Below, one piece after another: positions 8,949-17,693 of a stretch of 64,000 nt of DNA. The notes beneath the pieces were generated by a model. It was not told the DNA's origin. It saw only the letters and a list, made by a program, of their open reading frames with translations, and did not search any database. The DNA is from Paracoccus marinus. Lineage in GTDB: Bacteria; Pseudomonadota; Alphaproteobacteria; Rhodobacterales; Rhodobacteraceae. The position numbers were made by a program, and so were the translations under genes. The stretch's first letter is position 1. Every line of letters starts with the position of its first letter. The stretch is from contig NZ_VJYZ01000010.1 of the NCBI RefSeq assembly GCF_007018965.1, positions 186,001 through 250,000 on the forward strand, written 5' to 3'.

Positions 8949-9812
8949 ATGAACCAGATGTATCTGATGCTGCTGGGTATCCTGGCGCTGGGCGGGCTGG
9001 TGGGGCTGGTCGGCGGGTCGGACGACGACGATGACGACGACCTGCCCCCTCTGCCCGACGACATCTTCGAGGGCCGCGAAAGCATCGAGGGCACGGACGA
9101 TGCCGACACCCTGACCGGCAGCGGCGTGGACGAGGTGGTGCAGAGCTACGCGGGCGACGACCGCGTCACGGCGGGCGCGGGCGACGACTATGTCTATACC
9201 GGCGCGGGCAACGACACGGTGGCGGCCGACCTGGGCGACGACGCGGTGTTCCTTGGCGCCGACGACGACGTCTATTCGCCGGTCGCGCAGGCCGACGACA
9301 TGGGCGACGATACCGTCGCCGGCGGCAGCGGCGACGACACGATCTTCACCGGCGTCGGCGATCACGTGATCTACGGCGACGACGAGGACGACGACGTTCA
9401 GGGCGGCGATGACAGCATCACCGCGTTGAACGGCCGGGACGAGATCCACGGCGGCGGCGGCGACGACTTCATCAGCGGCCTTGACGCGGCGGGCACGCAG
9501 CAGGACCGCGCCGACCTGCTGGAAGGCGGCGAGGACGACGACACCATCCACGGCGACGGCTTCGACACGCTGGATGGCGGCGACGGGTCGGACGACTATG
9601 TGCTGGGCGCGGGCGCGGACGGGGCGGCGCAGGTGAACTACGGTTCCGGCGACCGGATCGTCGTCACCTACGACGACAGCTACGAGGGCGCGGGCGAACT
9701 CACCGTCGAACAGGACGGGGAAAGCTCGCAGGTGCTGCTGGACGGCCGCGTGGTCGCCGTGCTGCCCGAGACGCTGGCCGACGACGTGGACGTGGAACTG
9801 CAGCGGGTCTGA
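8949..9812 (+). CDS. Acidic RTX-like calcium-binding repeat protein with N-terminal membrane segment
   Basis: Protein of 287 residues, extremely rich in Asp and Gly. Residues 3-23 form one hydrophobic helix (signal anchor or uncleaved signal), followed by seven consecutive Asp. From about 45 to 200 run degenerate hemolysin-type repeats (GAGDDYVY, GAGNDTVA, GGSGDDTIF, GGGGDDFIS), which in RTX proteins bind Ca2+ in a beta-roll; the C-terminal 70 residues look like a separate beta-rich domain. Classical type I-secreted RTX proteins lack an N-terminal hydrophobic helix, so this one is more likely tethered to the membrane or exported by Sec. GGGAGAG precedes the start. Function unknown. Confidence 0.75.
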   Translation: MNQMYLMLLGILALGGLVGLVGGSDDDDDDDLPPLPDDIFEGRESIEGTDDADTLTGSGVDEVVQSYAGDDRVTAGAGDDYVYTGAGNDTVAADLGDDAVFLGADDDVYSPVAQADDMGDDTVAGGSGDDTIFTGVGDHVIYGDDEDDDVQGGDDSITALNGRDEIHGGGGDDFISGLDAAGTQQDRADLLEGGEDDDTIHGDGFDTLDGGDGSDDYVLGAGADGAAQVNYGSGDRIVVTYDDSYEGAGELTVEQDGESSQVLLDGRVVAVLPETLADDVDVELQRV

Positions 9813-9834
9813 CGCCGCCGCGGGAAGCGAAAAT

Positions 9835-9860
9835 GGCCGCGCACGGGCGCGGCCTTTCTT
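9835..9860. terminator. Bidirectional intrinsic terminator
   Basis: GGCCGCGC (9835-9842) pairs with GCGCGGCC (9847-9854) around an ACGG loop. TTTCTT follows on the plus strand and an A-rich stretch (GAAAAT) precedes, giving a T-tract on the minus strand. It lies between the converging RTX-like gene and the aminotransferase gene and can serve both. Confidence 0.75.
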
Positions 9861-9888
9861 GTGTCAGGGTTGCCCCTCTTGGTCGCGG

Positions 9889-10749
9889 TCAGATCGCCGA
9901 CTTGCGGCTTTCCTCAAGATAGATCTCGCGCAGGCGGGCGGCGACCGGGCCAGGCTTGCCGGTGCCGATCTCCGCGTCGTCGATCTGCACGACCGGCATC
10001 ACGAACATGCTGGACGAGGTGATGAACGCCTCGTCCGCCGCCTGCGCCTCGGCCACGGTGAAGTTGCGCTCCTCGACCTTCATCTGCGCCTCGTCGGCGA
10101 AGCGCAGGACCGCGGCGCGGGTGATCCCGTGCAGGATGTCGTGGGACAGCGCGCGGGTGACGATGGTGCCGTTCGCGACGATATAGGCGTTGTTGGACGT
10201 GCCTTCGGTCACGAACCCGTCCTCGACCAGCCAGGCGTCGTCGCGGCCCGCCGCCTTCGCCTGCATCTTGGCCATCGACGGATAGGCCAGCATCACCGAC
10301 TTGATGTCGCGCCGTTTCCAGCGGATGTCGGGCAGCGTGATGACGCGGATGCCCGTCTGCGTCAGCGGATTGTCCGCCATGCCGGGCTTGTTCCAGGTGA
10401 ACATCACGACCGTCGGCGGCGTGTCCTCGGGCGGAAAGACGAAGTCGCGGTCGCCGCCGTTGCCGCGGCTGATCTGCAGATAGACCATGCCGTCGGTGAT
10501 GCCGTTCAGTTCAAGCAGCTTGCGGTGCGCGGCGAGATAGGCATCGTCGTCCAGCGGGTTGCGGATCGAGAACTCGCCCAGAGACCGCTTGAGCCGCGCC
10601 ATGTGCCCGGGAAAGTCGATGAGCTTGCCATCCAGCACGGCCGTCACCTCGTAGATCGCGTCGCCCATGACGAAGCCGCGATCGAAGATCGACACCTTGG
10701 CCTCGGTCTCGGGGATGTAGTCGCCGTTCAGGTAGACGGTGCGGGTCAT
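9889..10749 (-). CDS. Class IV (fold-type IV) PLP aminotransferase, D-amino-acid transaminase-like
   Basis: Aminotransferase class IV of 286 residues. The Schiff-base Lys is K150 in the motif WKRRDIKS, closely resembling the RCDIKS motif of bacterial D-alanine aminotransferase, and E182 in TEGTSNNAYI is the PLP pyridine-binding Glu. It most likely interconverts D-amino acids and 2-oxo acids (supplying D-Glu/D-Ala for peptidoglycan), but a branched-chain or aminodeoxychorismate-lyase role cannot be excluded. The ATG at 10749 with GAGG just upstream is chosen; the frame remains open far upstream without family similarity. Transcribed alone, ending at the bidirectional terminator. Confidence 0.85.
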   Translation of the reverse strand: MTRTVYLNGDYIPETEAKVSIFDRGFVMGDAIYEVTAVLDGKLIDFPGHMARLKRSLGEFSIRNPLDDDAYLAAHRKLLELNGITDGMVYLQISRGNGGDRDFVFPPEDTPPTVVMFTWNKPGMADNPLTQTGIRVITLPDIRWKRRDIKSVMLAYPSMAKMQAKAAGRDDAWLVEDGFVTEGTSNNAYIVANGTIVTRALSHDILHGITRAAVLRFADEAQMKVEERNFTVAEAQAADEAFITSSSMFVMPVVQIDDAEIGTGKPGPVAARLREIYLEESRKSAI

Positions 10750-11054
10750 GGCTGCCTCATGCGCGGACGGTGGGGTGACCCGGTGGTGCGCGACGACGCG
10801 GCTTGCGTCAAGGGCGGGGTGGCGTTCCCCGTTCCAGGTGTCGCGCATCTTCGGTATGCAAAGGTTGACAGCCTGCCCGCCCGTCAGGCAGAAGTGATCG
10901 ACGCCGCGTCCGATGTGATCGCGCGGCAGGCATTCCCAGGGTGGCGCGCGGGGGAGGCGCGGCACCCGTTCCGGGGGGAGGGAGACAGGCCCCGAGCCGC
11001 CAGCGGCCGGGGCCTGTTCGTTTGCCGCGCCCGCCGCGAACGCGGGCATGGACC
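10750..11054. other. 305-base intergenic region without a recognisable gene
   Basis: Lies between the aminotransferase start and the end of the peptide-transporter operon, both on the minus strand, so it should hold the aminotransferase promoter and the operon terminator. Apart from the hairpin at 10985-11017 nothing specific is seen: no convincing promoter hexamers and no conserved small ORF. Confidence 0.6.
10985..11017 (-). terminator. Possible terminator of the peptide ABC operon
   Basis: ACAGGCCCCG (10985-10994) pairs perfectly with CGGGGCCTGT (11008-11017) around a 13-base loop, 38 bases downstream of the transporter ATPase stop. No strong T-run follows on the minus strand, so it may be a weak or factor-assisted terminator. 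Confidence 0.35.
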
Positions 11055-12632
11055 TCAGGAAGTTTCTCCGGGCATCCGCGGCATCGCCGCCACCAGCCGC
11101 CTGGCCGCCGCGCTTTCGGGCGCGTCCAGCACCCGCCGCGTCGGGCCGTCCTCGACGATCCGGCCCCGGTCCATCACCAGCACCCGGTCGGTGATCGACC
11201 GCACCACCGACAGGTCGTGGCTGATGAACAGCCACGCGATCCCGTGGCTTTCCCGCAGGCGCGACAGCAGGTCCAGCACCTGCGCGCGGACCTGCACGTC
11301 AAGCGCGCTCACCGCCTCGTCCAGCACGATCAGGCGCGGGCGGATGATGAGCGCGCGGGCGATGGCGATGCGCTGCCGCTGGCCGCCGGAAAACTGGTGG
11401 ATGTGGCGGCGCATGGCGTCGGCGGGCAGCCCCACCTCGGCCAGCGCGGCGGCGACCTGGTCCTGCCAGTCGCGGGGGCGCCCGGTCAGGTGGAACGGTT
11501 CGGCCACCAGCCGCTCCACGGTCCAGCGCGGGTCGAAGCTGCCGAAGGGGTCCTGGAACACGACCTGCACCCGCGCCCGCAGCGCGCCCGGCATCCGCCC
11601 CGCGACGACCGGCTGCCCATCCAGCAGGATCCGCCCGCCCTGCACCGGATCAAGGCCAAGGATCATGCGCGTCAGTGTCGATTTCCCGCAGCCCGACTCG
11701 CCGACCAGCCCGACGCTTTCGCCCGGCTGCATCGAAAAGCTCACGTCATCGACGGCGCGCAGATGCCCGGTCGGCGCAAAGGGCGCGCGGCGGGGCAGGG
11801 CATAGCTGCGGGTCGCGCGCTCGACCCGCAGGATCGGGGGGCCGGGCAGGGCGGGGGCTTGCGCGCGCGCCGGGCGGTGCCGCGCCGCCGCCAGCAGGGC
11901 GCGGGTATGGGGGTGGCCGGGGGCGCGGAACAGGTCGGCGGTCGCGCCTTCTTCGACGATGCGGCCGCCCTGCATGACCGCGACCCGGTCCGCCGTCGAC
12001 CCCACCACGGCAAGGTCGTGGGTGATGAGCAGCAGCGCCATCCCCTCGTCCGCGACGAGGCCCCGCAACAAATCCATGATCTGCGCCTGCGTCGTCACGT
12101 CGAGCGCGGTGGTGGGCTCGTCCGCGATCAGCACGTCGGGCGCGTCGGCGATGGCCATGGCGATCGCGACCCGCTGGCGCTGGCCGCCCGACAGCTCGTG
12201 CGGGAACAGCCCCAGCGGGAACCGCGCGCCGGGCAGTCCGACGCGGTCGAGCCGCAGGCGGGCGACCGTGGCGGCGGCGTCGCGGGCCATGCCGTGGTGG
12301 CGGATCAGCACCTCGGCCACCTGATCGCCGATGGTCATCAGCGGGTTCAGGGCCGTCATCGGCTCTTGAAAGATCATTCCGATCCGGCGGCCGCGCAGGT
12401 CCGACATCCGCCGGTCGTCCAGCGCCAGCAGGTCCCGCCCGTCCAGATCGACCCGGCCGGTGGCACGCGCGCCGTCGGGCAAAAGCCCCATGATCGCCAG
12501 CGCCGTCATCGACTTGCCCGACCCGCTTTCGCCCACAAGACCGGTGATCCGCCCGGGCGGCAGGGCCAGCGACACGTCGTCCAGCACCGGGCGTCCGCCG
12601 ATGGCGACCGAAAGCCGCTCGACCCCGATCAT
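11055..12632 (-). CDS. Peptide/nickel ABC transporter ATPase with two fused nucleotide-binding domains
   Basis: A 525-residue fusion of two OppD/OppF-type ATPases (YejF-like). Domain 1: Walker A GESGSGKS (about 36-43), signature LSGGQRQR, Walker B VLIADEPTTALD. Domain 2 begins near residue 280: Walker A GESGCGKST, signature FSGGQRQR, Walker B LIVLDEAVSALD. Each domain carries the OppD/F C-terminal extension. The ATG at 12632 overlaps the permease stop by four bases, giving a coupled permease-permease-ATPase operon. The substrate is probably a small peptide or related compound; the binding protein expected with it is encoded separately at 19.4-20.9 kb. Confidence 0.88.
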   Translation of the reverse strand: MIGVERLSVAIGGRPVLDDVSLALPPGRITGLVGESGSGKSMTALAIMGLLPDGARATGRVDLDGRDLLALDDRRMSDLRGRRIGMIFQEPMTALNPLMTIGDQVAEVLIRHHGMARDAAATVARLRLDRVGLPGARFPLGLFPHELSGGQRQRVAIAMAIADAPDVLIADEPTTALDVTTQAQIMDLLRGLVADEGMALLLITHDLAVVGSTADRVAVMQGGRIVEEGATADLFRAPGHPHTRALLAAARHRPARAQAPALPGPPILRVERATRSYALPRRAPFAPTGHLRAVDDVSFSMQPGESVGLVGESGCGKSTLTRMILGLDPVQGGRILLDGQPVVAGRMPGALRARVQVVFQDPFGSFDPRWTVERLVAEPFHLTGRPRDWQDQVAAALAEVGLPADAMRRHIHQFSGGQRQRIAIARALIIRPRLIVLDEAVSALDVQVRAQVLDLLSRLRESHGIAWLFISHDLSVVRSITDRVLVMDRGRIVEDGPTRRVLDAPESAAARRLVAAMPRMPGETS

Positions 12633-13444
12633 GCGGCGCGCGCCTTCAGCCGCGGGTCCAGCGCGTCGCGCAGACCGTCGCCCAGCAGGTTCAGCCCGAG
12701 CACCGTCAGGACGATCACGATCCCCGGCACGATCGCCACATGCGGGGCCAGCGTCACCATCGTCTGCGCCTCGGCCAGCATCCGGCCCCAGCTGGGCGTG
12801 GGCGGCTGCGCCCCAAGGCCGACGTAGGACAGCCCCGCCTCGGCCAGGATGCCAAGGCTGAACTGGATCGTCGCCTGCACGATCAGCGTGCCGGCGATGT
12901 TGGGCAGGATATGCTCGGCGCTGATGCGGGGCGCGCGCTTGCCCGCGACCTGCGCGGCGCGCACGTAGTCCAGCGTCCACAGCGGCAGCGCGGCGGCGCG
13001 GGTCACGCGGGCAAAGACGGGGATGTTGAAGATCCCGATCGCGACCATCGCGTTCGCGGCCGACGGCCCCAGCGCCGCCGTGATGAGGATCGCGATCACG
13101 AGCGAGGGGAAGGCGAAGATCAGGTCGTTGCCGCGCATGATCGCGTCGTCGAGCCAGCGCCCCCGCATCGCCGCCGCGGCCAGCCCCAGGGGCACCCCCG
13201 CCCCCGCCCCGATCGCCACCGCCAGCACCGCGACGCCAAGCGAGGTGCGCGCGCCCGCCATCAGCATCGACAGGATGTCGCGGCCCAGGTGGTCGGTGCC
13301 CAGCCAGTGGACCGCGCCGGGCGGTTGCAGCCTTGCGGCCACCGACATCGCCGTGGGGTCGAACGGCGTCCACGCCAGCGACAGCGCCGCCGCACCCAGC
13401 GCGACGGCCGCAAGCGCGCCCCCGGCGATCAGCCCCGCCTTCAC
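12629..13444 (-). CDS. Peptide ABC transporter permease, DppC/OppC type
   Basis: Inner-membrane permease of 271 residues with about six helices and the EAA-type loop AAALPLWTLDYVRAAQVAGK. The segment GAVHWLGTDHLGRDILSMLMAG near 45-65 is the hallmark of DppC/OppC-type subunits. Partner of the DppB-type permease (4-base overlap with its stop) and of the fused ATPase (4-base overlap). Four-base overlaps on both sides indicate strict translational coupling. Confidence 0.88.
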   Translation of the reverse strand: MKAGLIAGGALAAVALGAAALSLAWTPFDPTAMSVAARLQPPGAVHWLGTDHLGRDILSMLMAGARTSLGVAVLAVAIGAGAGVPLGLAAAAMRGRWLDDAIMRGNDLIFAFPSLVIAILITAALGPSAANAMVAIGIFNIPVFARVTRAAALPLWTLDYVRAAQVAGKRAPRISAEHILPNIAGTLIVQATIQFSLGILAEAGLSYVGLGAQPPTPSWGRMLAEAQTMVTLAPHVAIVPGIVIVLTVLGLNLLGDGLRDALDPRLKARAA

Positions 13445-14385
13445 CTTGCGCCCCTGAGGCGCGGGTCAACAAGCGCATAGGCCAGATCCACGACGAACGT
13501 CACCAGGATGACCGCCGCCACCATCACCAGCACCGACGACTGCACCACCACCAGATCGCGCTGGGTGATCGCCTGAAAGATCAGGCGGCCAAGTCCGGGC
13601 AGGTAGAACACGTTCTCGATGATGATCGCGCCCGCCAGCAGGAACGAGAACTGCATCCCCAGGATCGTCAGCACCGGGATCATCGCGTTCCTGAGCGCGT
13701 GGCGGCGCAGCGCCTGCGCGCGGGTCAGCCCCTTGGCGCGGGCGCTGCGGACATAGTCCTGCCCCAGCGTCTCGATCAGGGCCGAGCGCAGGACGCGGGC
13801 AAGGATCGCGGCCTGCGGCAGCGCCAGCGCCACTGCGGGCAGCGCCAGCGACCGGATCGCGGCCAGCGGCTGGTCCCAGCCCGGAAAGCCGCCCGCGGGC
13901 AGCCAGCGCAGCTTGACCGCGAAGACGAGGACCAGCAGCATCGCGAACCAGAAGTTGGGGATCGCCACGCCGACCTGCGTTCCGGCCATCACCGCCGCGT
14001 CCCCCGCACGTCCACCGCGCGAGGCGGCGTACAGACCGGCCGGAAACGCCACCGCCGCCGCCAGCGCCAGCGCCGCGAGCGCCAGCGGCAGCGACACCTG
14101 CAACCGCTCGACGATCATCCCGGCGACCGGGGTGCGATAGGCAAGGCTGGTGCCCAGGTCGCCGGTCAGGACGCCGCCCAGCCAGCGGGCGTAGCGGACG
14201 GGCCAAGGCAGGTTCAGCCCCATCTCGGCCCGCAGCGCGGCCAGCGTGTCGGGCCGGGCGCCGGTGCCCAGCATGAAGCTGGCGGGATCGCCGGGAACAA
14301 GGTCCACGACCGCGAAGATCACCGCCGACGCGACCAGAAGGCTGACCGCCAGCGTCATCAGCCGGCGAAAGACGGCGCGCGTCAC
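13441..14385 (-). CDS. Peptide ABC transporter permease, DppB/OppB type
   Basis: Permease of 314 residues, about six helices. N-terminal TLAVSLLVASAVIFAVVDLV is the first helix; PGDPASFMLG and the conserved R-EMGLNLPWPVRY segment identify the DppB/OppB family, as does the EAA-like loop YVRSARAKGLTRAQALRRH. It is the first gene of the three-gene permease/ATPase operon; an MFS gene on the same strand ends 58 bases upstream. In typical dpp/opp operons a substrate-binding protein gene stands at this upstream position and is missing here. Confidence 0.88.
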   Translation of the reverse strand: MTRAVFRRLMTLAVSLLVASAVIFAVVDLVPGDPASFMLGTGARPDTLAALRAEMGLNLPWPVRYARWLGGVLTGDLGTSLAYRTPVAGMIVERLQVSLPLALAALALAAAVAFPAGLYAASRGGRAGDAAVMAGTQVGVAIPNFWFAMLLVLVFAVKLRWLPAGGFPGWDQPLAAIRSLALPAVALALPQAAILARVLRSALIETLGQDYVRSARAKGLTRAQALRRHALRNAMIPVLTILGMQFSFLLAGAIIIENVFYLPGLGRLIFQAITQRDLVVVQSSVLVMVAAVILVTFVVDLAYALVDPRLRGAR

Positions 14386-14443
14386 CCCGGCGCCCGTTGC
14401 GTCAGGGCCGCCCGCCGGGCCGCGCGGGAACGCCCGGCGCGCG

Positions 14444-16075
14444 TCATGTGCCCGGCACCTGCACCTTGCCGACCAGCGGCATGTCGTCGGCGGGCGTGAC
14501 CTCGTGCCGCTCGATCATGCGGTGGACGGGCGGGTCGCCCTCGCCCCGGTGCAGCGCCCGCAGCAGGACGGCGGATTCCGCGTCGGCCTTGGTTCGGCGC
14601 AGGTTGTGGCGGATGTATTCGTCCCAGGTCGCGATGTGGTAGGTTTCGGACCATTGCTCCGGCTTTTCCAGATCGCGCAGCAGGGCCCAGTTGCGTGCCC
14701 CGTCGCGGCGGCGGATGTTGCGCCGCTCGGCCATCAGGGCGAGGAACCGGGGCACGTCGCGCTGGTCGATGACGTAGTCCACCATCACCATGATCGGGCC
14801 CGACCGGCTGCGCAGGTCAAGCGCCAGCGCCGGCTCGCGGAACAGGTCGGCGGGGTCGAGATCGCGCTTGCCGAACTCGGGCTGGCGCAACCACAGGCCC
14901 ACGACCGCGCCGAAAAGCAGCACCCCGCTTGCCACCAGCAGCGAGGTCGAGACCGAGTGCGCGCCCGCAATCGCGCCCCAGATCCACGCCCCCGCCGCCA
15001 TCCCGCCGAAGGTGGCGGTCTGGTACAGCGCCAGCGCGCGCGCCACGACCCAGCGCGGCGTGGACAGCTGCACCGTCACGTTGAACAGGGACAGCGCCAG
15101 CACCCAGCTTGCGCCCGCGGGCAGCAGCGCAAGCCCCTGCAGCCAGACGCGGTCGGTCAGCCCCAGCACCAGCGTCGACAGCGAAAAGCCCAGAAAGGCG
15201 ATGCGGACGACCTGTTCGTTCGTCAGCCGCTTGCGGATGCGCGGGTTCAGCCCCGCGCCAAGGATCGCGCCGACGCCGAAGCAGCCCAGCAGCAGGCCCA
15301 GCAGCAGCGAACCGCTGCCCGGATGGTCGCGCGCGATCAGCGGCAGCAGCGCCAGCACCGACACCGCCGACACCCCGAACAGCGCGGCCCGCGCCAGCAC
15401 CCGGATCAGGTTGGGCGACAGCGCGACATAGCGCAGGCCCGCGGCAAGGGCGGGGCCCAGCGGCTCGCGCGCGATCCGCGCGGTGCGGGGCGGCGGCGAC
15501 CAGCGGGTCATCGCGACGGCCAGCGGCGCATAGCTCGCCGCGTTGACGGCGAACGCGGCCGCCGCGCCGAAGCCCGCGGTGATCAGCCCGCCGATCGCCG
15601 GGCCCACGCTGCGCATCAGGTTGAACCCGACCGAGTTCAGCGTCACCGCCGACGGCAGGTCCTCGCGCGAGACGAGATCGCCCATGCTGGCCTGCCAGGG
15701 CGGGTTGTAGATCGCCTGCCCCAGCCCGATCGCGAAGGTGAAGATCAGCAGGCTCCACGGCCGGACCCCGCCCATGTAGGTCAGCACCGCCAGCGCGACC
15801 GACATGATTGTCATCACCGCAAGCGCGATCAGCATCAGCCGGCGGCGGTCGAACAGGTCGGCCAGCGCGCCCGACAGCAGCGCGAACAGCATGATCGGCA
15901 GGGTATTGGACGCCTGCACCAGCGCGATCAGCGTGGCGCTGTGGGTCAGCTGCGTCATCATCCAGGCCGCGCCCACGGCCTGCACCATGCCGCCGAAGTT
16001 CGACACGATCGTCGCCCCCCACAGGCTGCGGAACGCGGGATAGCGGAACGGCGCGAGAGCGGAGCCTTGCCTCAT
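14444..16075 (-). CDS. MFS transporter, MFS_3 (EntS-like) family with C-terminal ABM-like domain
   Basis: Major facilitator of 543 residues. The first 410 hold about 12 helices with the A-loop motif GALADLFDRRRLM after helix 2. The remaining approximately 130 residues form a soluble domain (GPIMVMVDYVIDQRDVPRFL, HIATWDEYIRHNLR) of the kind found at the C-terminus of the MFS_3 family, resembling antibiotic-biosynthesis-monooxygenase ferredoxin-like folds. Probably an exporter; substrate unknown. Start MRQGSALAPFRYPAF at 16075 is chosen over the longer frame because the family begins with a short 'FR-P-FR-LW' segment. Confidence 0.82.
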   Translation of the reverse strand: MRQGSALAPFRYPAFRSLWGATIVSNFGGMVQAVGAAWMMTQLTHSATLIALVQASNTLPIMLFALLSGALADLFDRRRLMLIALAVMTIMSVALAVLTYMGGVRPWSLLIFTFAIGLGQAIYNPPWQASMGDLVSREDLPSAVTLNSVGFNLMRSVGPAIGGLITAGFGAAAAFAVNAASYAPLAVAMTRWSPPPRTARIAREPLGPALAAGLRYVALSPNLIRVLARAALFGVSAVSVLALLPLIARDHPGSGSLLLGLLLGCFGVGAILGAGLNPRIRKRLTNEQVVRIAFLGFSLSTLVLGLTDRVWLQGLALLPAGASWVLALSLFNVTVQLSTPRWVVARALALYQTATFGGMAAGAWIWGAIAGAHSVSTSLLVASGVLLFGAVVGLWLRQPEFGKRDLDPADLFREPALALDLRSRSGPIMVMVDYVIDQRDVPRFLALMAERRNIRRRDGARNWALLRDLEKPEQWSETYHIATWDEYIRHNLRRTKADAESAVLLRALHRGEGDPPVHRMIERHEVTPADDMPLVGKVQVPGT

Positions 16076-16238
16076 CTGTGCCTTGTCAGCGACCGGCGGT
16101 CGCGTGCGGGACGTTCGGGGGACCGGATGGTGCGGCACCATGCGGCAGGGCAGGCCGGGGTGCAAGGCCCGGGGTTCGCGGGGCGGGCCGCGCAGGTGCA
16201 GTCGGGCCGGTCAGGCGCGGGCGGCGCGCCCCGGCCCG

Positions 16239-16535
16239 TCACGGCCGCGGGCGGCGCAGCAGCCGCACGGCGACCAGCAGGATCGCGGCGCCCGCCGCCG
16301 AAAAGAGGATCCGTCCCGCAAGCCCCGCTTCCGCCGTCATCCGCCAGCCGATGCGCGGCAACAGCACCGCCGCCAGCAGCGCGCCGACCATCCCGGCCGC
16401 CACGTTGGCGGCGACCGTCGTGCCCGCCGGTCGCGTCCGGCGCCCGTCGCGGTCCTTCACGATCATGCCAGCGAGCCATCCCAGGATCGCCCCCACGATC
16501 AGCGGGACGACCAGCCCCGCGCCACTCAGCACCAT
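16239..16535 (-). CDS. GlsB/YeaQ/YmgE-family small membrane protein
   Basis: Small three-helix protein of 98 residues. Helix 1 LIVGAILGWLAGMIVKDRDG carries the GWLAG signature of the transglycosylase-associated/GlsB family, helix 2 NVAAGMVGALLAAVLL, helix 3 GRILFSAAGAAILLVAVRLL. Proteins of this family are often stress-associated and biochemically uncharacterised. Start 16535 keeps the hydrophobic N-terminus; in-frame ATGs at 16562 and 16643 would add a charged tail. It lies 163 bases upstream of the MFS gene on the same strand and diverges from the L,D-transpeptidase gene. Confidence 0.7.
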   Translation of the reverse strand: MVLSGAGLVVPLIVGAILGWLAGMIVKDRDGRRTRPAGTTVAANVAAGMVGALLAAVLLPRIGWRMTAEAGLAGRILFSAAGAAILLVAVRLLRRPRP

Positions 16536-16830
16536 CGCCCGGCCCTCCGCCCCAGCACCCATATCCTGTTCAACCGGCGCGGCTTTTCCGGGTTCCCGCG
16601 ACCGGCCAGCGCCGGGTTCACCGCGCGGGCCCCGGCCCCGCACGCGGGCGCAACAAATATGTCACGCTCGGCCTTTGTCCCCGGGCCGGTCGTTGACCTT
16701 TCGCTTGCGTCAGCCGCGAATGATCGCCAGACGAATCGTCCCTCCGGCTCTGCCGTCGGAGGCGGCGATTGCTCTCAAGCTGCCCCAAGGGCGCGCGCCG
16801 CGCCGCCCGACGAACACGAAGGATACCGCG

Positions 16831-17589
16831 ATGCGTTTCGCCACCCTCACGCTGGCGGTCGCGCTGGGCCTTGCCGCCTGCGCGCCGGCCCCGACCGTGC
16901 CCACCGCCCCCGACACCTCGAACATCGTGCCCGGCATCTACGGCGCCCGCACCGACACCGGCCCCAATGGCGAGCCGATCGAGATCGCGGCGGTGAAGCC
17001 TGCCTATCTCACCGACCGCAACCAGCGCCAGCGCGTCCCCTATAACGGTCCCGAAGCGCCCGGCACCATCGTCGTCGATCCCTATGCCCGCGTCCTTTAC
17101 GACGTGCTGGAAGGCGGCGAGGCGATGCGGTTCGGGATCGCGGTCGGCCGGGCGGGCACGGGCTTCGCCGGCAGCGGCACGATCCGCCGCAAGGCGGCCT
17201 GGCCGTCGTGGACCCCCACCGCCAACATGGTGCGGACCGAGCCCGAGCTTTACGGCGCCGTCCGCAACGGCCTGCCGGGCGGCCCGCAGAACCCGCTGGG
17301 GTCGCGCGCGCTGTATCTGTATCAGGGCGGCCGCGACACGATGTATCGGATCCACGGCACGCTCGACCCGTCGTCGATCGGCAAGGCGACCTCGGCCGGC
17401 TGCATCCGCCTGTTCAACCAGGACATCCTCGACCTGTATGACGAGACCCCGCTGGGCACCCAGGTGAAGGTCCGCAGCCAGGCCGAAAGTGCGCGGCTGG
17501 AAGGCCCGCTGCTGGAAACCCCGGACGGCTATCTGCAGCCGGTGTCGCAGGTCGCGCAGACTGCGCCTGCGGGGCAGGTCGTGCAGTAA
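16831..17589 (+). CDS. L,D-transpeptidase (YkuD/ErfK family), lipoprotein
   Basis: Peptidoglycan L,D-transpeptidase of 252 residues. A lipoprotein signal ends at LGLAAC (Cys near 17). The YkuD active site is complete: H175 in HGT, then SIGKATSAGCIRLFN with the catalytic Cys at 191. Such enzymes form 3-3 crosslinks or attach lipoproteins to peptidoglycan; which of the two is unclear. The ATG at 16831 follows GAAGGATACCGCG. A divergent, 295-base spacer to the GlsB-like gene should contain both promoters; TTGACC at 16693 is a possible -35. Confidence 0.88.
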   Translation: MRFATLTLAVALGLAACAPAPTVPTAPDTSNIVPGIYGARTDTGPNGEPIEIAAVKPAYLTDRNQRQRVPYNGPEAPGTIVVDPYARVLYDVLEGGEAMRFGIAVGRAGTGFAGSGTIRRKAAWPSWTPTANMVRTEPELYGAVRNGLPGGPQNPLGSRALYLYQGGRDTMYRIHGTLDPSSIGKATSAGCIRLFNQDILDLYDETPLGTQVKVRSQAESARLEGPLLETPDGYLQPVSQVAQTAPAGQVVQ

Positions 17590-17621
17590 CGCACGGTCGA
17601 TTTCGCTTGCGTCCAAGATCG

Positions 17622-17648
17622 CGCCCCGGGTTCTATCCCGGGGCGTTT
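17622..17648 (+). terminator. Intrinsic terminator of the L,D-transpeptidase gene
   Basis: CGCCCCGGG (17622-17630) pairs perfectly with CCCGGGGCG (17637-17645) around a TTCTAT loop, followed by TTT. It lies 33 bases after the stop. Confidence 0.7.
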
Positions 17649-17693
17649 CGCGTTGCGGCGGCGCGCACGATCCACATCCAGCAGGGTTGATCC

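Noticed and set aside
9859..11805. 648-residue plus-strand frame, and 10941-12827 and 14246-16696 in the same style
   Set aside because: Antisense to the aminotransferase, the ABC transporter ATPase and permeases, and the MFS gene, all of which have intact catalytic or family motifs on the minus strand.
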